The notes: generated by a model not told the origin, from the letters alone. A DNA stretch of 64,000 nt from CAYJEJ01 sp964369315 (GCA_964369315.1 CAYJEJ010000001.1:62001-126000); one strand, 5' to 3'; numbered from the stretch's first letter, positions 1 through 9,449 are shown. Translations and numbers: made by a program.

Positions 1-2311
1 TAGAGAACGTATCGTCGACCTCTTCGTTGTTCAGGTCGACTTTATAAAGCGAGCGAGCATTCGGGTCGAGCGTTGTCTCCCAAAGCTGTTCGGCGTTCAT
101 CTCACCAAGACCCTTATATCGTTGGATACTGAAGCCTCGCCTTGTCTCAGCCATAAATAAATCGAGCATCTTAATAGGCGATGTAATGTGAAGTGTTTTA
201 TCTTTAATTTTTAACTTAGCGGGGTAGTCCAATTCCTCACGGATTACGTTGACCAAGTTTTTGATTAACTTAAATTCGTTACGATTTTGGTCATATGGCG
301 GCAGTGTGTAGGTCTCAGACACGCCTTTTTCACTCCGGACGGCATTAATGACATTATTTTCATCTAAGAAGCAGTTCCACAACGCACCATCAAGGTTAGA
401 GAGCCTTTGAGCAAACGCTGGAAGCATCTGTTCATTATGTGCGTTTTCATCATCAAATATGCCAGTAAATGCTGCTTGCTCTATTAAATCTAGCGAGTAA
501 GAAGAAAAATAAGGTGATGATATTAAGCGTTTGAGCTTTGATATCTCGCGTAATAGGTTTTTCAACCGCGTCCCACTGAGCACATTATTTTCACTCATAT
601 CCATCGCACTAGAGTCTAAGGCAATATCAAAGATATAATCATCCAACGCTTGCTCATCTTTCAGATAAACTTGGGACGACGACCTCTTGACCTTATAAAG
701 TGGCGGTCTTGCGATATATAAATATCCTCGCTCTATTAATTGAGGCATCTGTCGATAGAAAAATGTCAACAACAGCGTCCTGATATGACTGCCGTCCACG
801 TCGGCGTCTGTCATGATGATAATTTTGTGGTATCGCAACTTTTCGATATTAAAGTCATTTGCCCCAATACCAGTTCCAAGTGCTGATATTAACGTTGTGA
901 TTTCCGCTGAGCCAAGCATTTTGTCAAACCTTGCTCGTTCAACATTTAAAATTTTCCCTCTTAGGGGCAAGATGGCTTGAAACTTGCGGTTTCTCCCCTG
1001 CTTTGCTGAGCCGCCAGCGCTGTCGCCCTCAACAATAAAAAGCTCGCTCTCTGCTGGGTCGCGACTTTGACAGTCTGCTAATTTACCAGGGAGGGTTGCA
1101 AGCTCAAGGGCACTTTTACGGCGGGTTAATTCACGTGCTTTTCGTGCTGCCTCACGGGCGGTTGCGGCTTCGAAAATTTTCCCAACGATTTTCTTGGCTT
1201 CAGTGGGGTTTTCTTCAAACCATTGTGCCAATTTCTCGCCGACCATTCCTTCAACAGCTGAACGCACTTCAGATGAGACCAACTTATCTTTTGTTTGAGA
1301 AGAAAATTTTGGGTCAGGAACCTTTATTGAGAGCACACCAGTTAAGCCTTCACGTGCATCATCACCTGTGAAGTTAATCTTATCTTTTTTCCCGCCCGCC
1401 ATTGTGAGGAGGTAGGCACCCACGGTTCTTGTCAATGCATTCCTAAACCCCGCCAAGTGCGTTCCGCCATCTCTTTGAGGAATTGCGTTCGTGTAGCAAT
1501 GCATGTTTTCGTGATAGCTTTCATTCCATTGCAGTGCAAGTTCGACGTGGATGTTGTTTCTCTCACCAGAGATATAGATTGGTTCACGTTGCAAGGCTGT
1601 TTTATTGCGGTCGAGGTGTTTCACAAATTCGACCGTTCCGCCAGCATAACACATTTTTGTGCCTTGGCTGTGTTCAACTGAGCGTTCGTCCTTTAATTCA
1701 AGCGATATGCCAGAATTTAAAAACGCGAGTTCCCTCAGCCTTCGCTCAACAGTAGAATAATCAAATTCTGTTTTTGTGAAGATTACGTCAGATGGCCAAA
1801 ACCTGACCATTGTCCCAGTTTTTTTGATATCTTCATTAACGATTTTTAAGTGCGTCTCAACGTTGCCGTCCATAAAGCGGGCGAAATGTTCTTTGCCCTC
1901 ACGCCAGACGGTCAGCTCTAATTTTTTAGATAAGGCGTTCACAACAGACACACCCACGCCATGCAGTCCGCCAGAGACTTTGTATGAATTTTGGTCAAAT
2001 TTACCGCCAGCATGCAACTTGGTCATGATGACTTCAGCCGCCGAGACGCCTTCTTCCTCATGGATGCCAACGGGCATGCCTCGACCATCATCACTGACCG
2101 ACACAGAGCCGTCCAGATGCAAGGTGATTTCAATGTTTTTGCAATATCCAGCCAACGCCTCATCGACAGAGTTATCAACAACCTCAAAAATCATATGGTG
2201 CAGACCTGTTCCATCGTCTGTATCGCCAATATACATCCCAGGACGTTTCTTGACGGCCTCAAGACCTTTTAGAATTTTAATGGAACTTTCATCATATTGT
2301 GAGTTGGTCAT
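1..2311 (-). CDS. gyrB: DNA gyrase subunit B, 3' end cut by window edge
   Basis: ATP-dependent type II topoisomerase subunit that, with GyrA, introduces negative supercoils. Reading the minus strand from the ATG at 2311 gives one open frame of about 770 codons running off the left edge. The N-terminal GHKL ATPase is visible (EVVDNSVDEALAG near residue 40). The TOPRIM motif EGDSAGG lies around residues 428-434 and DADVDG just after residue 500, close to E. coli GyrB numbering. The last visible residues (DPNARSLYKVDLNNEEVDD) are typical of the GyrB C-terminus, so only a few dozen residues are missing. The residue spacing and an alphaproteobacterial-style region after TOPRIM favour GyrB over ParE. 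I spot-checked the frame at the start, middle and end and saw no frameshift. Confidence 0.95.
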   Translation of the reverse strand, partial: MTNSQYDESSIKILKGLEAVKKRPGMYIGDTDDGTGLHHMIFEVVDNSVDEALAGYCKNIEITLHLDGSVSVSDDGRGMPVGIHEEEGVSAAEVIMTKLHAGGKFDQNSYKVSGGLHGVGVSVVNALSKKLELTVWREGKEHFARFMDGNVETHLKIVNEDIKKTGTMVRFWPSDVIFTKTEFDYSTVERRLRELAFLNSGISLELKDERSVEHSQGTKMCYAGGTVEFVKHLDRNKTALQREPIYISGERNNIHVELALQWNESYHENMHCYTNAIPQRDGGTHLAGFRNALTRTVGAYLLTMAGGKKDKINFTGDDAREGLTGVLSIKVPDPKFSSQTKDKLVSSEVRSAVEGMVGEKLAQWFEENPTEAKKIVGKIFEAATAREAARKARELTRRKSALELATLPGKLADCQSRDPAESELFIVEGDSAGGSAKQGRNRKFQAILPLRGKILNVERARFDKMLGSAEITTLISALGTGIGANDFNIEKLRYHKIIIMTDADVDGSHIRTLLLTFFYRQMPQLIERGYLYIARPPLYKVKRSSSQVYLKDEQALDDYIFDIALDSSAMDMSENNVLSGTRLKNLLREISKLKRLISSPYFSSYSLDLIEQAAFTGIFDDENAHNEQMLPAFAQRLSNLDGALWNCFLDENNVINAVRSEKGVSETYTLPPYDQNRNEFKLIKNLVNVIREELDYPAKLKIKDKTLHITSPIKMLDLFMAETRRGFSIQRYKGLGEMNAEQLWETTLDPNARSLYKVDLNNEEVDDTFS

Positions 2312-2380
2312 AATTACCCCTAAAAACCTAGTAATGGTAATTTAACAGATGATGAGGTTAAAAGGAAGAGAAACCTGAAC

Positions 2381-2466
2381 TGGTGCCCGTGGAGGGACTT
2401 GAACCCCCACGACCTATTGGTCAACAGATTTTAAGTCTGCAGCGTCTACCATTCCGCCACACGGGC
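2381..2466 (-). tRNA. tRNA-Leu (anticodon UAA)
   Basis: Read on the minus strand this folds as an 86-nt class II tRNA. The acceptor stem is GCCCGTG/CACGGGC with discriminator A and an encoded CCA. The anticodon stem is CAGA/TCTG around loop CTTAAAA (anticodon TAA), followed by a long variable arm and a GGTTCAAGTCC T-loop. It decodes UUA, a common codon in an AT-rich genome. Confidence 0.95.
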
Positions 2467-2620
2467 AACTTAAACACGAGTGAACACACTCAAGCAAAAC
2501 ATACTACCATGTGCGTCCTTAAGCAAGTAATTTTAGAATATTTTTTATTCATGTTTTTTATTGAGGACTGTCTGCCCATGGGGGGGTTAACAAATTAATT
2601 ATTATCACAAACATAAATCA

Positions 2621-3352
2621 TCAATCATCGCAGTAGAGGTTTGAGAGGGCGATTAGGGTGATGGCGGCGGTTTCAGCACGGAGGATGTTTTTCCCGAGGG
2701 AGCAGGGTTTGATGAAGTCATGCTTTTTAAGTAACATCTGCTCGTTTTGTGAAAACCCTCCCTCTGCCCCCACGATAAAGGCGAGTTTGCTGTGATTTTT
2801 TAGCGATTTCAGTATTGAGAGGGGGGTATGCCCCTCTGGGATTCTTTCAAGTGCTAGGATTATGGGGATTGTCCTGTCCCAATCATCGAGGAGCTTCGGG
2901 AGGGTTTGCGGTTCATGTAGGTTGGGTAGGTCAAGCCTCTCCGATTGTTGGACGGCGGATATGATATGGTGTTTTTGTTTTTCGATATTAATTTTTGAAC
3001 TAGTAAACTCGGTTATCACAGGCATCAGGTGATGAACGCCGAGCTCGACGGTCTTTTCTATTAATATATCGCTCCTGTGCGGTTTGAGTGGCGAGAATAT
3101 GAGGGTGATTTCTCGTTCTGCTTTAGCGGGGGCTGGTCTGGTCTGGTGCAGGCATTCTGTAATGATGCATCTTTTATCAAGGGAGGTTATCACGCAACGC
3201 CACTCGCCGTCCTGTTGGTTGAAGAGGTTGATGTGACAGCCAATCTGAAATCTCAGCACTTTGGCTAAATAATGATGCAGGTCACCGGTGATATCAAGCG
3301 ATTTTCCTTGAGATAGCTGGGATTTGATATAAAATCTTTTAATTTGAGACAT
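2621..3352 (-). CDS. rsmE: 16S rRNA (uracil-1498-N3)-methyltransferase RsmE
   Basis: SPOUT-class methyltransferase that methylates U1498 of 16S rRNA using SAM. The 243-residue length fits the family. An N-terminal PUA-like part (DLHHYLAKVLR) is followed by the knotted SPOUT domain with EKTVELGVHHLMPV, the SAM-binding segment FIVGAEGGFSQNE and the C-terminal LGKNILRAETAAI. These are the usual RsmE signatures. It is transcribed away from the thioredoxin gene, with a shared AT-rich promoter region of about 100 bp. Confidence 0.95.
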   Translation of the reverse strand: MSQIKRFYIKSQLSQGKSLDITGDLHHYLAKVLRFQIGCHINLFNQQDGEWRCVITSLDKRCIITECLHQTRPAPAKAEREITLIFSPLKPHRSDILIEKTVELGVHHLMPVITEFTSSKINIEKQKHHIISAVQQSERLDLPNLHEPQTLPKLLDDWDRTIPIILALERIPEGHTPLSILKSLKNHSKLAFIVGAEGGFSQNEQMLLKKHDFIKPCSLGKNILRAETAAITLIALSNLYCDD

Positions 3353-3452
3353 ATGTTATAAAATGATATTAAATAAATTTTATAATAATCAGTTGATTTC
3401 TGATAGAGGTATAAATATTTTATTATAAGTAAGTTTGGAGATAGAAAAAATT

Positions 3453-3773
3453 ATGAAAGAAATTATCAGCACTGACTTCGCACAAGAAGTCGAACAATCA
3501 ACGGGTTATGTCTTGGTTGACTTTGCTGCTCAGTGGTGTCCACCATGCAGAGCAATGATTCCAATTTTGGAAGAGGTGGAAAAAGAGTTTGAAGGGAAGT
3601 TAAAATTTTTTAAATTAGACATAGATAAATCCGGCGATATCGCTGAGAATTTGAGTGTGACCAGCATTCCCACCTTGATTTTGTTCAAAGGTGGTGAGCA
3701 ATGTGCTGTGTTAGTAGGGGCACAGTCGAAGACCCAAATCGTCCAGTGGTTAAACAGTTCAATTGGCGGATAG
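3453..3773 (+). CDS. Thioredoxin with CPPC active site
   Basis: Small cytoplasmic thiol-disulfide oxidoreductase of 106 residues. I chose the ATG at 3453 because GGAG at 3437-3440 gives a good ribosome-binding site. A TTG 18 bp upstream in the same frame would overlap that site. The thioredoxin fold is evident from DFAAQWCPPC (residues 23-32) and the cis-proline segment SIPTLILFKGG. The active site is WCPPC, not the usual WCGPC. This Gly-to-Pro change should alter redox potential and substrate choice, so calling it the general TrxA is reasonable but not certain. It sits alone, divergent from rsmE. Confidence 0.88.
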   Translation: MKEIISTDFAQEVEQSTGYVLVDFAAQWCPPCRAMIPILEEVEKEFEGKLKFFKLDIDKSGDIAENLSVTSIPTLILFKGGEQCAVLVGAQSKTQIVQWLNSSIGG

Positions 3774-3827
3774 ATTTTTTTGATAAAGCCTATAGCGAAA
3801 AATTTTATCTAAATATTCAAACCAGAT

Positions 3828-4568
3828 TTATTCAGCCGTCTTGAGTGAAGGGTCTTCTTCATTTGTGCGAGCTTTAGTTAACTCGTGCCATTGTGATAGC
3901 GTGATTATTTTATAGCCCTTGGTTTGAATCATTTCTATTATTTTTGGCAGGGCTTTTATCGTGTTTTGCCGATATCCATGTTCGTGTAGAAGTATGATAG
4001 CTCCGTTGTGGAGATTTTTTTCTATATGTTTGACCAACTCATCTGGCGAAAGCCCTTTAAAGTCATCTGAACACAAAGACCAAGATATGGGCTTCAAACC
4101 AAGTTGATTCGCACATTCAATCACATAATCATTGAGCGAGAGATATGGGGGACGAAACCATTCAGACCGAACACCAAATTTTGCGAGGATATTTTGAGCC
4201 GAGGTGATTTCTTCTTTAATTTTTTCATTGGGGAGTTTTTTTAAGCTAGCATGAGAATAGGAATGATTGGCGAGCTCATGCCCAGAATCAATTAACAATT
4301 TAGTTAACTCAGGGTTTTTTTCTATTAAAGAGCCGACCAAGAAGAATGTCGCTTTAACGTCATATTTGTTTAATATTTTTATTATTTTTGCTGTAGAGTT
4401 TTCAAACGGTCCATCGTCAAACGTCAAGACAACAACCTTTTGCTCTTTAGGGATGTTTTTGTTCAACATTTGAATGTTAGCCATGTGAAAAAAGTTGATT
4501 TTTTCTGCTTTGGTGGGCACAAATGCGTTAAACAAGCACAAAATAAAAATATAAGAAAGTTTTTTCAT
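3828..4568 (-). CDS. Secreted polysaccharide deacetylase (NodB/CE4 family)
   Basis: Metal-dependent deacetylase of N-acetylated polysaccharides, of the carbohydrate esterase 4 family. The NodB motifs are in order: TFDDGP (catalytic Asp and metal Asp), HSYSH (metal His pair), RPPY, and a C-terminal LHEHG. An N-terminal KKLSYIFILCLF segment followed by PTKA looks like a signal peptide, placing the enzyme in the periplasm or envelope. I prefer the ATG at 4568, which begins the signal peptide directly. An ATG five codons upstream (4583) is also possible. The substrate (peptidoglycan or an exopolysaccharide) cannot be told from sequence. Confidence 0.9.
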   Translation of the reverse strand: MKKLSYIFILCLFNAFVPTKAEKINFFHMANIQMLNKNIPKEQKVVVLTFDDGPFENSTAKIIKILNKYDVKATFFLVGSLIEKNPELTKLLIDSGHELANHSYSHASLKKLPNEKIKEEITSAQNILAKFGVRSEWFRPPYLSLNDYVIECANQLGLKPISWSLCSDDFKGLSPDELVKHIEKNLHNGAIILLHEHGYRQNTIKALPKIIEMIQTKGYKIITLSQWHELTKARTNEEDPSLKTAE

Positions 4569-4661
4569 AAAATTATCAACCATCTATTAATCACACATAA
4601 TCCAAGCTCTGGCGTGATGATATATTGTAAAATCAGTTTAGTCATTATTTATTATCAACAA

Positions 4662-5660
4662 TTATAACTTCCAATTAGGGTTGGGCTTAAAGCTGAGCTG
4701 CTCGTCAAAGCCGTTTGTGAGGTGTTCAACCCCTGCCCAAGCTATCATCGCGGCGTTGTCCGTGCATAATTTGATTGGTGGGGCAATAAAGTTTTTGCCG
4801 TGTTTTTTGCAGATGCTCCTCAGCGTTTTGCAAATCTCAACATTTGCCCCCACTCCGCCGCCAATGACAAAGGTTTGGATATGATTAAATTGGGCGTCTT
4901 TTAATATTTGTTCGCATTTATCCGCCACAATATCGCAAACTGTTTTTTGAAAAGAGGCACACACGTCTCGTTTGTCTTGCTCACTTAAAGGTTCAAGCTT
5001 TTCTATTGCCAGTCTAACAGCTGTTTTTAGCCCAGAGAAAGAGAAATCTTTTTTCGACTTCAATGGTTTCGGGAATTTTAGGCGATTTGGGTCGCCATTT
5101 TTCGCAAACTGTTCGATAATTACGCCGCCAACAGGCGAAAGGTCGAGCATCTTAGCCACCTTATCAAAAGATTCGCCTATCGCATCGTCAATAGTCCTGC
5201 CTATGGTCGAATATCTGCCCAATGCTTCGACTAGCATTGTTTGGCAGTGCCCCCCAGAGGTTAAAAATAAGATATATGGGTATTGCACGTTATCGGTAAG
5301 CCGAGCTGTTAGTGCGTGCCCCTCTAAGTGGTTTATTGGGATATATGGGATAGAAAGTGATAAAGAGAGCATTTTTGCAAAACTTGTTGCGACAATAAGC
5401 CCCCCAATGAGCCCAGGTCCAGCCGTTGCGGCAATGGCGTCGATATCATTGATTTTTATGCCAGAGGTTTTAAGAGCTGCTTGTATTACAGGATAAATTT
5501 TCTCGCTGTGTGCTCTGGCTGCGATTTCGGGCACCACCCCGCCATAAAGCATGTGGGTTTCAATCTGAGAGTATATAACGTTTGCTAATATCTCTTTCTT
5601 GTCATTGACTATGGCAACGGCAGTGTCGTCGCAACTAGATTCTATTCCTAGGATATTCAT
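4662..5660 (-). CDS. tsaD: tRNA N6-threonylcarbamoyladenosine transferase TsaD
   Basis: Transfers the threonylcarbamoyl group to A37 of tRNAs that read ANN codons, working with TsaB/TsaE/TsaC. The 332 residues match the family. Recognisable motifs are the N-terminal LGIESSCDDTAVAI, the metal-binding HLEGH, the ATP-binding FLTSGGHCQ and GGGVGAN segments, and DNAAMIAWAG near the C-terminus. The partner genes tsaB and tsaE are not in this window. Transcription is divergent from the CNNM/CorC gene. Confidence 0.96.
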   Translation of the reverse strand: MNILGIESSCDDTAVAIVNDKKEILANVIYSQIETHMLYGGVVPEIAARAHSEKIYPVIQAALKTSGIKINDIDAIAATAGPGLIGGLIVATSFAKMLSLSLSIPYIPINHLEGHALTARLTDNVQYPYILFLTSGGHCQTMLVEALGRYSTIGRTIDDAIGESFDKVAKMLDLSPVGGVIIEQFAKNGDPNRLKFPKPLKSKKDFSFSGLKTAVRLAIEKLEPLSEQDKRDVCASFQKTVCDIVADKCEQILKDAQFNHIQTFVIGGGVGANVEICKTLRSICKKHGKNFIAPPIKLCTDNAAMIAWAGVEHLTNGFDEQLSFKPNPNWKL

Positions 5661-5752
5661 AATATTACTTTACTTTATCTGGTATTATGCAAAAATAGGT
5701 GGCTTAGTTAAAGTGTTTTTTGAGTAAATTTTATATCTTCACGTAGTTTATA

Positions 5753-7030
5753 ATGTCGGTCATCCACATATTTTTCATAATATTCTTGTTATTTTTGGTT
5801 GTGTTTTCGGGGTTTTTTTCTGGTTCAGAGACTGCTCTTACAGGTGCGTCAAAAACACATTTGCATCAACTAGGTAAAGGTGGTCACAAAAAAGCGAAGC
5901 TTGTTCAGGCTCTGCAGTCGAAGTTGTCGAATTCTATTAGCACGATATTAATCACCAACCAAATGACCAATCATGTGATAACCACGATTTCTACGTGGCT
6001 TGCGATTGATATGTTTGGCGAGAGCAAAATCCCAGCGGTTGCTTTGTTTGTGGGCATGCTGGTGATTGTTTATGCCGAGATTCTGCCAAAGATGTTGGCG
6101 ATTAATTATTCTTTAAAATTTTCTCTTTTGGCCGCACCAGTGATTAATATTGTGATTATCATATTACGGCCATTAGCCGTTTCATTGGAGTATATCAGTC
6201 GTATCAGCTTGAGATTATTTGGTGTAAAAATCAGTAATGAGTCGAATAATACCGTCACCGACGAGGAATTGAGAGGTGCCATCGATATGCACGCTCAGTC
6301 AGGTCAGGAAGAAGCACAAGAACGGCTCATGCTGAAAAGTATTCTAGACCTTGATGAGGTAACAGTTGAGCAGGTGATGACCTATCGAAAGAATTTGATG
6401 ACATTAAACAGCGAACTGCCAATCAAAAAGATAATTAATGAGATGTTACATTGCCCATATTCGAGAGTTCCCTTATGGAAGGGCGACCCAGAGAATATTG
6501 TGGGTGTTTTATATGTAAAAAGCTTGTTCAGGGCAATAGAATCTAAGACAGATGCTGAGCTTGAAAAAATCGACATTTTGTCATTGGCGGGCACCCCTTG
6601 GTTTGTGCCCGAAAACACTAGCCTTTTGGATCAACTGCATGCCTTCCGTATCAAAAGACTTCACTTTGCTCTTGTGGTTGATGAATATGGCAGTTTGATG
6701 GGGTCAGTGACCTTAGAAGACATTATTGAAGAGATTGTTGGCGAGATAGTTGATGAATATGACGTAAATACAAGCGGCATAAAAAAACAGCAAGATGGTA
6801 GCGTGATAATAGACGGCTCAACCCCAGTGAGAGATTTGAATAGAGAGTTTGATTGGGACTTGCCTGAAGAGGCTTCGACCATCGCGGGGCTTTTGATACA
6901 GGAGGTTCGCCGTATTCCTGAGGCAGGGCAGTCATTTTCAATATTTAACTTAAATATTGAGGTCATCAAACGCAGGGCAAACCAAATACAAATACTTAAA
7001 ATCACAAAAAACCCAAACGTTGAAGAATAG
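5753..7030 (+). CDS. CNNM/CorC-family membrane protein (DUF21, CBS pair, CorC-HlyC domain)
   Basis: Integral membrane protein of the CNNM/CorC (HlyC/TlyC) group linked to magnesium/cobalt efflux. The order is an N-terminal DUF21 domain with hydrophobic helices (residues 1-150, first helix HIFFIIFLLFLVVFSGFFSG), then two CBS domains (VEQVMTYRKNLMTL and the later LHFALVVDEYGSLMGSVTLED). A C-terminal CorC/HlyC transporter-associated domain follows. The 425-residue length is normal. Its stop codon lies six bases from the convergent yidD gene. The transported ion is inferred from the family only. Confidence 0.92.
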   Translation: MSVIHIFFIIFLLFLVVFSGFFSGSETALTGASKTHLHQLGKGGHKKAKLVQALQSKLSNSISTILITNQMTNHVITTISTWLAIDMFGESKIPAVALFVGMLVIVYAEILPKMLAINYSLKFSLLAAPVINIVIIILRPLAVSLEYISRISLRLFGVKISNESNNTVTDEELRGAIDMHAQSGQEEAQERLMLKSILDLDEVTVEQVMTYRKNLMTLNSELPIKKIINEMLHCPYSRVPLWKGDPENIVGVLYVKSLFRAIESKTDAELEKIDILSLAGTPWFVPENTSLLDQLHAFRIKRLHFALVVDEYGSLMGSVTLEDIIEEIVGEIVDEYDVNTSGIKKQQDGSVIIDGSTPVRDLNREFDWDLPEEASTIAGLLIQEVRRIPEAGQSFSIFNLNIEVIKRRANQIQILKITKNPNVEE

Positions 7031-7035
7031 GTGTT

Positions 7036-7254
7036 CTAGGGGAGGTCGAGCTCAATGTTTTTTGCCTTAGAAAAAGGCTGACAACGGAGCACTCGTTTGA
7101 TTGTAAGTGAGACGCCTTTAAAACATCCGTATTTATCTATTGCGATGATTGCATACTCTGAGCAGGTTGGCACGAAACGACAGTTTCTCCCTATTAAGCT
7201 TGATAAGGTTAGCTGATAAAACCTGATTGTCGCCTTCAAAAACGCTTTAATCAT
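7036..7254 (-). CDS. yidD: Membrane protein insertion efficiency factor YidD
   Basis: Small membrane-associated protein of 72 residues that helps YidC/Sec insert inner-membrane proteins. The conserved pattern is clear: FYQLTLSSLIGRNCRFVP, then TCSEYAI and IDKYG, then RCQPF near the end, including the invariant cysteines. It is normally next to rnpA or yidC, but here it is separated from them, between the CNNM gene and the DivL-like gene. Confidence 0.93.
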   Translation of the reverse strand: MIKAFLKATIRFYQLTLSSLIGRNCRFVPTCSEYAIIAIDKYGCFKGVSLTIKRVLRCQPFSKAKNIELDLP

Positions 7255-7355
7255 TGCAGAAAGCCTTATAATGTCTGATAAACGTGTTATGATAGTAAAT
7301 AATCATTGCGGTCATTACAATTGATTTTTTGAAAACCTTGCTTTACGTCAAATAA

Positions 7356-9299
7356 TCAAGATAAGGGGATTTCGGCACTGATGGTCGTGTTTTTATCACC
7401 GTCATATTCTATTCGTAATAGTCCATTGTGTAATTTGATTATGTGATTAAATAAGGGGAGCGATACGCTAGTAAAATTGTACATACATTTATCAAGCCCT
7501 TCTTCAGTCCTATAGAGGACTTTTTCTTGACTATTTCGCCCCAGTATATCCGATGGGCAGACAATAATAAAACTAAAATTTTTATCATCGTTCGATAATG
7601 AAAGTTCTATGTTGCTGTCTTGTTGAGAAGATTTAATGGTCTTGTTGAGTAAAACGATGAAAGCTTGTTTCAGGAGCATTTCATCCGCCTTTATAGTGAT
7701 ATTCTCTAGGTTATTTATTATTTTGAAATTAATTGTTTTTTCCAGAGCTTGTTTTTGTGTTGAAGTAATGATGTCTTTTAACATTTCTTTGATTGAAAAT
7801 ACGCTATATGTTGGGGTAACGTGTCCAGATTGTAGTGATGAGAGGCTGATTATATTATTTGCAAGACTCATTAAATTTTTGGAGCCATGACTTATCCCAT
7901 CAAGGTGTGACATTTGTTTTTCGTTTAAGCTGCCGTAGTATTGGTTTTTCAGTAATTGAGTGAACCCCGTTATCATATTTAAAGGTTCTAAAAGTTCAGC
8001 TGACGCTCTGGTAATGAAGTCATTTTTCATCTGGACGACGGTCTCTAGTGCCTGATTTTTTTCAAAAAATGCCGCTTCAACTTTGTATGAATCGGTGATG
8101 TCAATATAGCTGTGTAGATGTGCCCCATCAGGGAGGGGTATGTAAGAAAATTGGATTATTCGTCCATTTTTCAACGCCAGTCTACCTTGTTTTTTGATGC
8201 GGTCAGTTAGATTACTTACCAAGCCAGATTTAAATTCTTCTTCTTCTGTAAAAAATTCGATAACCTGAATCACATCGTGGACTATTTTTGACAGGTGTAT
8301 TCCCACATTAGTGTTTTCAAGATTCCAGATTTCCTTGGCAGCTTTGTTAATTATGTGAAGGCGATTGTCTATGCCAAAAACCATTATACCTTCGTAAAGA
8401 TGTTCGATGGTTTCTTTTTGCACGGCTAACAGACCATTATATTGTTGTTCTAGGTTCATTTTGTCCGTGATATCTTCAAATATCACTATAAGACCACCTG
8501 AAGAATATGGTGCGGTCACCTTTCTGATGATTGAGCTATTAGGGAGGTAGATAAAATCTTGTATCGGTGCGGTAATGGTTCTAAAAAGGGCTATTTGTTC
8601 ATTTTTATATTCAAGAAAGTCTATCAGCTCGGGCAGTTTTCGGTTCCTTCGAAGTAGGTCAAGGATAGCAGAGAAGCTTTGACCGTTTTTTATTTCTTCA
8701 TCTTTTAGTCCAGTTATTTTTTTATAGGCGGCATTATAAAATATTAGCTTCATGTTGTGGTCAAAAATCGAAATGCCAGATGAAAAAAGCTCCATCACTT
8801 GGTTGTTGGCGTCTATGGTATGTTTTAATTTGTTGCTGAGCTCGAATTCAGTGGTTTTGTCTGTGCAGTAATGGATTGGGAACCCTAGGTCGGGTGATTG
8901 TTTTGATACTGCTTCAAATAGTTTTCTTGAACCATTTAATATCAAAAATCTTCTTAAATTTTCGCCAGAGTTTATTTCAGAAAAAACTTTCTTTAAACTG
9001 AGGTTTTGTGATGCAAGGTGATGATTAATGTCTTTTGCAGACTGACTGTAGAGCTCGTCTGAGCCATCGTGCCATATTGGGACATCGATGGTGTTGAGGA
9101 CGCTTTTGATTAAATTGGCATTATCTATTTTGACCTTGTAAGAACGATAAATCAAAAAACAAATCACACCCTGTAGGATGAATATTGATGTCATCCATAG
9201 GGCATTAAACCTGATGCCCTCGAGCGTGGAATAAGTGATGATACAAAGCAATAACCCTGTAAATAAAATAGTGAATGCTTTTAATATCGTTGTTTTCAA
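7356..9299 (-). CDS. DivL-like PAS-domain membrane histidine pseudokinase
   Basis: Protein of 647 residues with two N-terminal transmembrane helices (about 7-27 and 32-52) and at least two PAS domains (around 170-285 and 300-400). A histidine-kinase-like core follows. In the dimerisation helix the phospho-acceptor His is replaced by Ala434 (context ITRASAELLEPLNMITGF). The catalytic domain is also eroded: the N-box Asn is not conserved (IVLLNKTIKSS) and no DxGxG or GxGxG boxes are seen. Architecture and PAS content recall alphaproteobacterial DivL, which has Tyr at this site and allosterically controls CckA in the CtrA pathway. The DivL assignment is an inference; the loss of kinase residues is seen directly. 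A CtrA-type box lies just upstream. Confidence 0.72.
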   Translation of the reverse strand: MKTTILKAFTILFTGLLLCIITYSTLEGIRFNALWMTSIFILQGVICFLIYRSYKVKIDNANLIKSVLNTIDVPIWHDGSDELYSQSAKDINHHLASQNLSLKKVFSEINSGENLRRFLILNGSRKLFEAVSKQSPDLGFPIHYCTDKTTEFELSNKLKHTIDANNQVMELFSSGISIFDHNMKLIFYNAAYKKITGLKDEEIKNGQSFSAILDLLRRNRKLPELIDFLEYKNEQIALFRTITAPIQDFIYLPNSSIIRKVTAPYSSGGLIVIFEDITDKMNLEQQYNGLLAVQKETIEHLYEGIMVFGIDNRLHIINKAAKEIWNLENTNVGIHLSKIVHDVIQVIEFFTEEEEFKSGLVSNLTDRIKKQGRLALKNGRIIQFSYIPLPDGAHLHSYIDITDSYKVEAAFFEKNQALETVVQMKNDFITRASAELLEPLNMITGFTQLLKNQYYGSLNEKQMSHLDGISHGSKNLMSLANNIISLSSLQSGHVTPTYSVFSIKEMLKDIITSTQKQALEKTINFKIINNLENITIKADEMLLKQAFIVLLNKTIKSSQQDSNIELSLSNDDKNFSFIIVCPSDILGRNSQEKVLYRTEEGLDKCMYNFTSVSLPLFNHIIKLHNGLLRIEYDGDKNTTISAEIPLS

Positions 9300-9318
9300 T
9301 TTCGTGCTTTTTTAGTGG

Positions 9319-9334
9319 TTAAAATTTAGTTAAC
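9319..9334. promoter_or_regulatory. Candidate CtrA-type binding site upstream of the DivL-like gene
   Basis: TTAA, seven bases, then TTAAC matches the alphaproteobacterial CtrA full-site consensus. It lies 20-35 bp ahead of the DivL-like start codon. In such AT-rich DNA a match by chance in one intergenic region is quite possible, and ctrA itself is not in the window. Confidence 0.3.
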
Positions 9335-9449
9335 ACAGTACTATAAAATTTATTTAAAATAAAAGATAATTTTTATATAAAGTTTTTTAAATGCACCTAA
9401 ATATTGCAAAAAACAATTGACCACAAAATTTATGGAGGCAAGCAAGCGT

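Noticed and set aside
1125..1360. CACGTG cores in gyrB as extra parS sites
   Set aside because: Only the central six bases match (contexts TTCACGTGCT and TTCACGTGCA); flanks do not fit the 16-bp parS.
1776..2345. 189-codon plus-strand open frame
   Set aside because: Lies wholly over gyrB in antisense and has no recognisable domain; shadow of the real gene.
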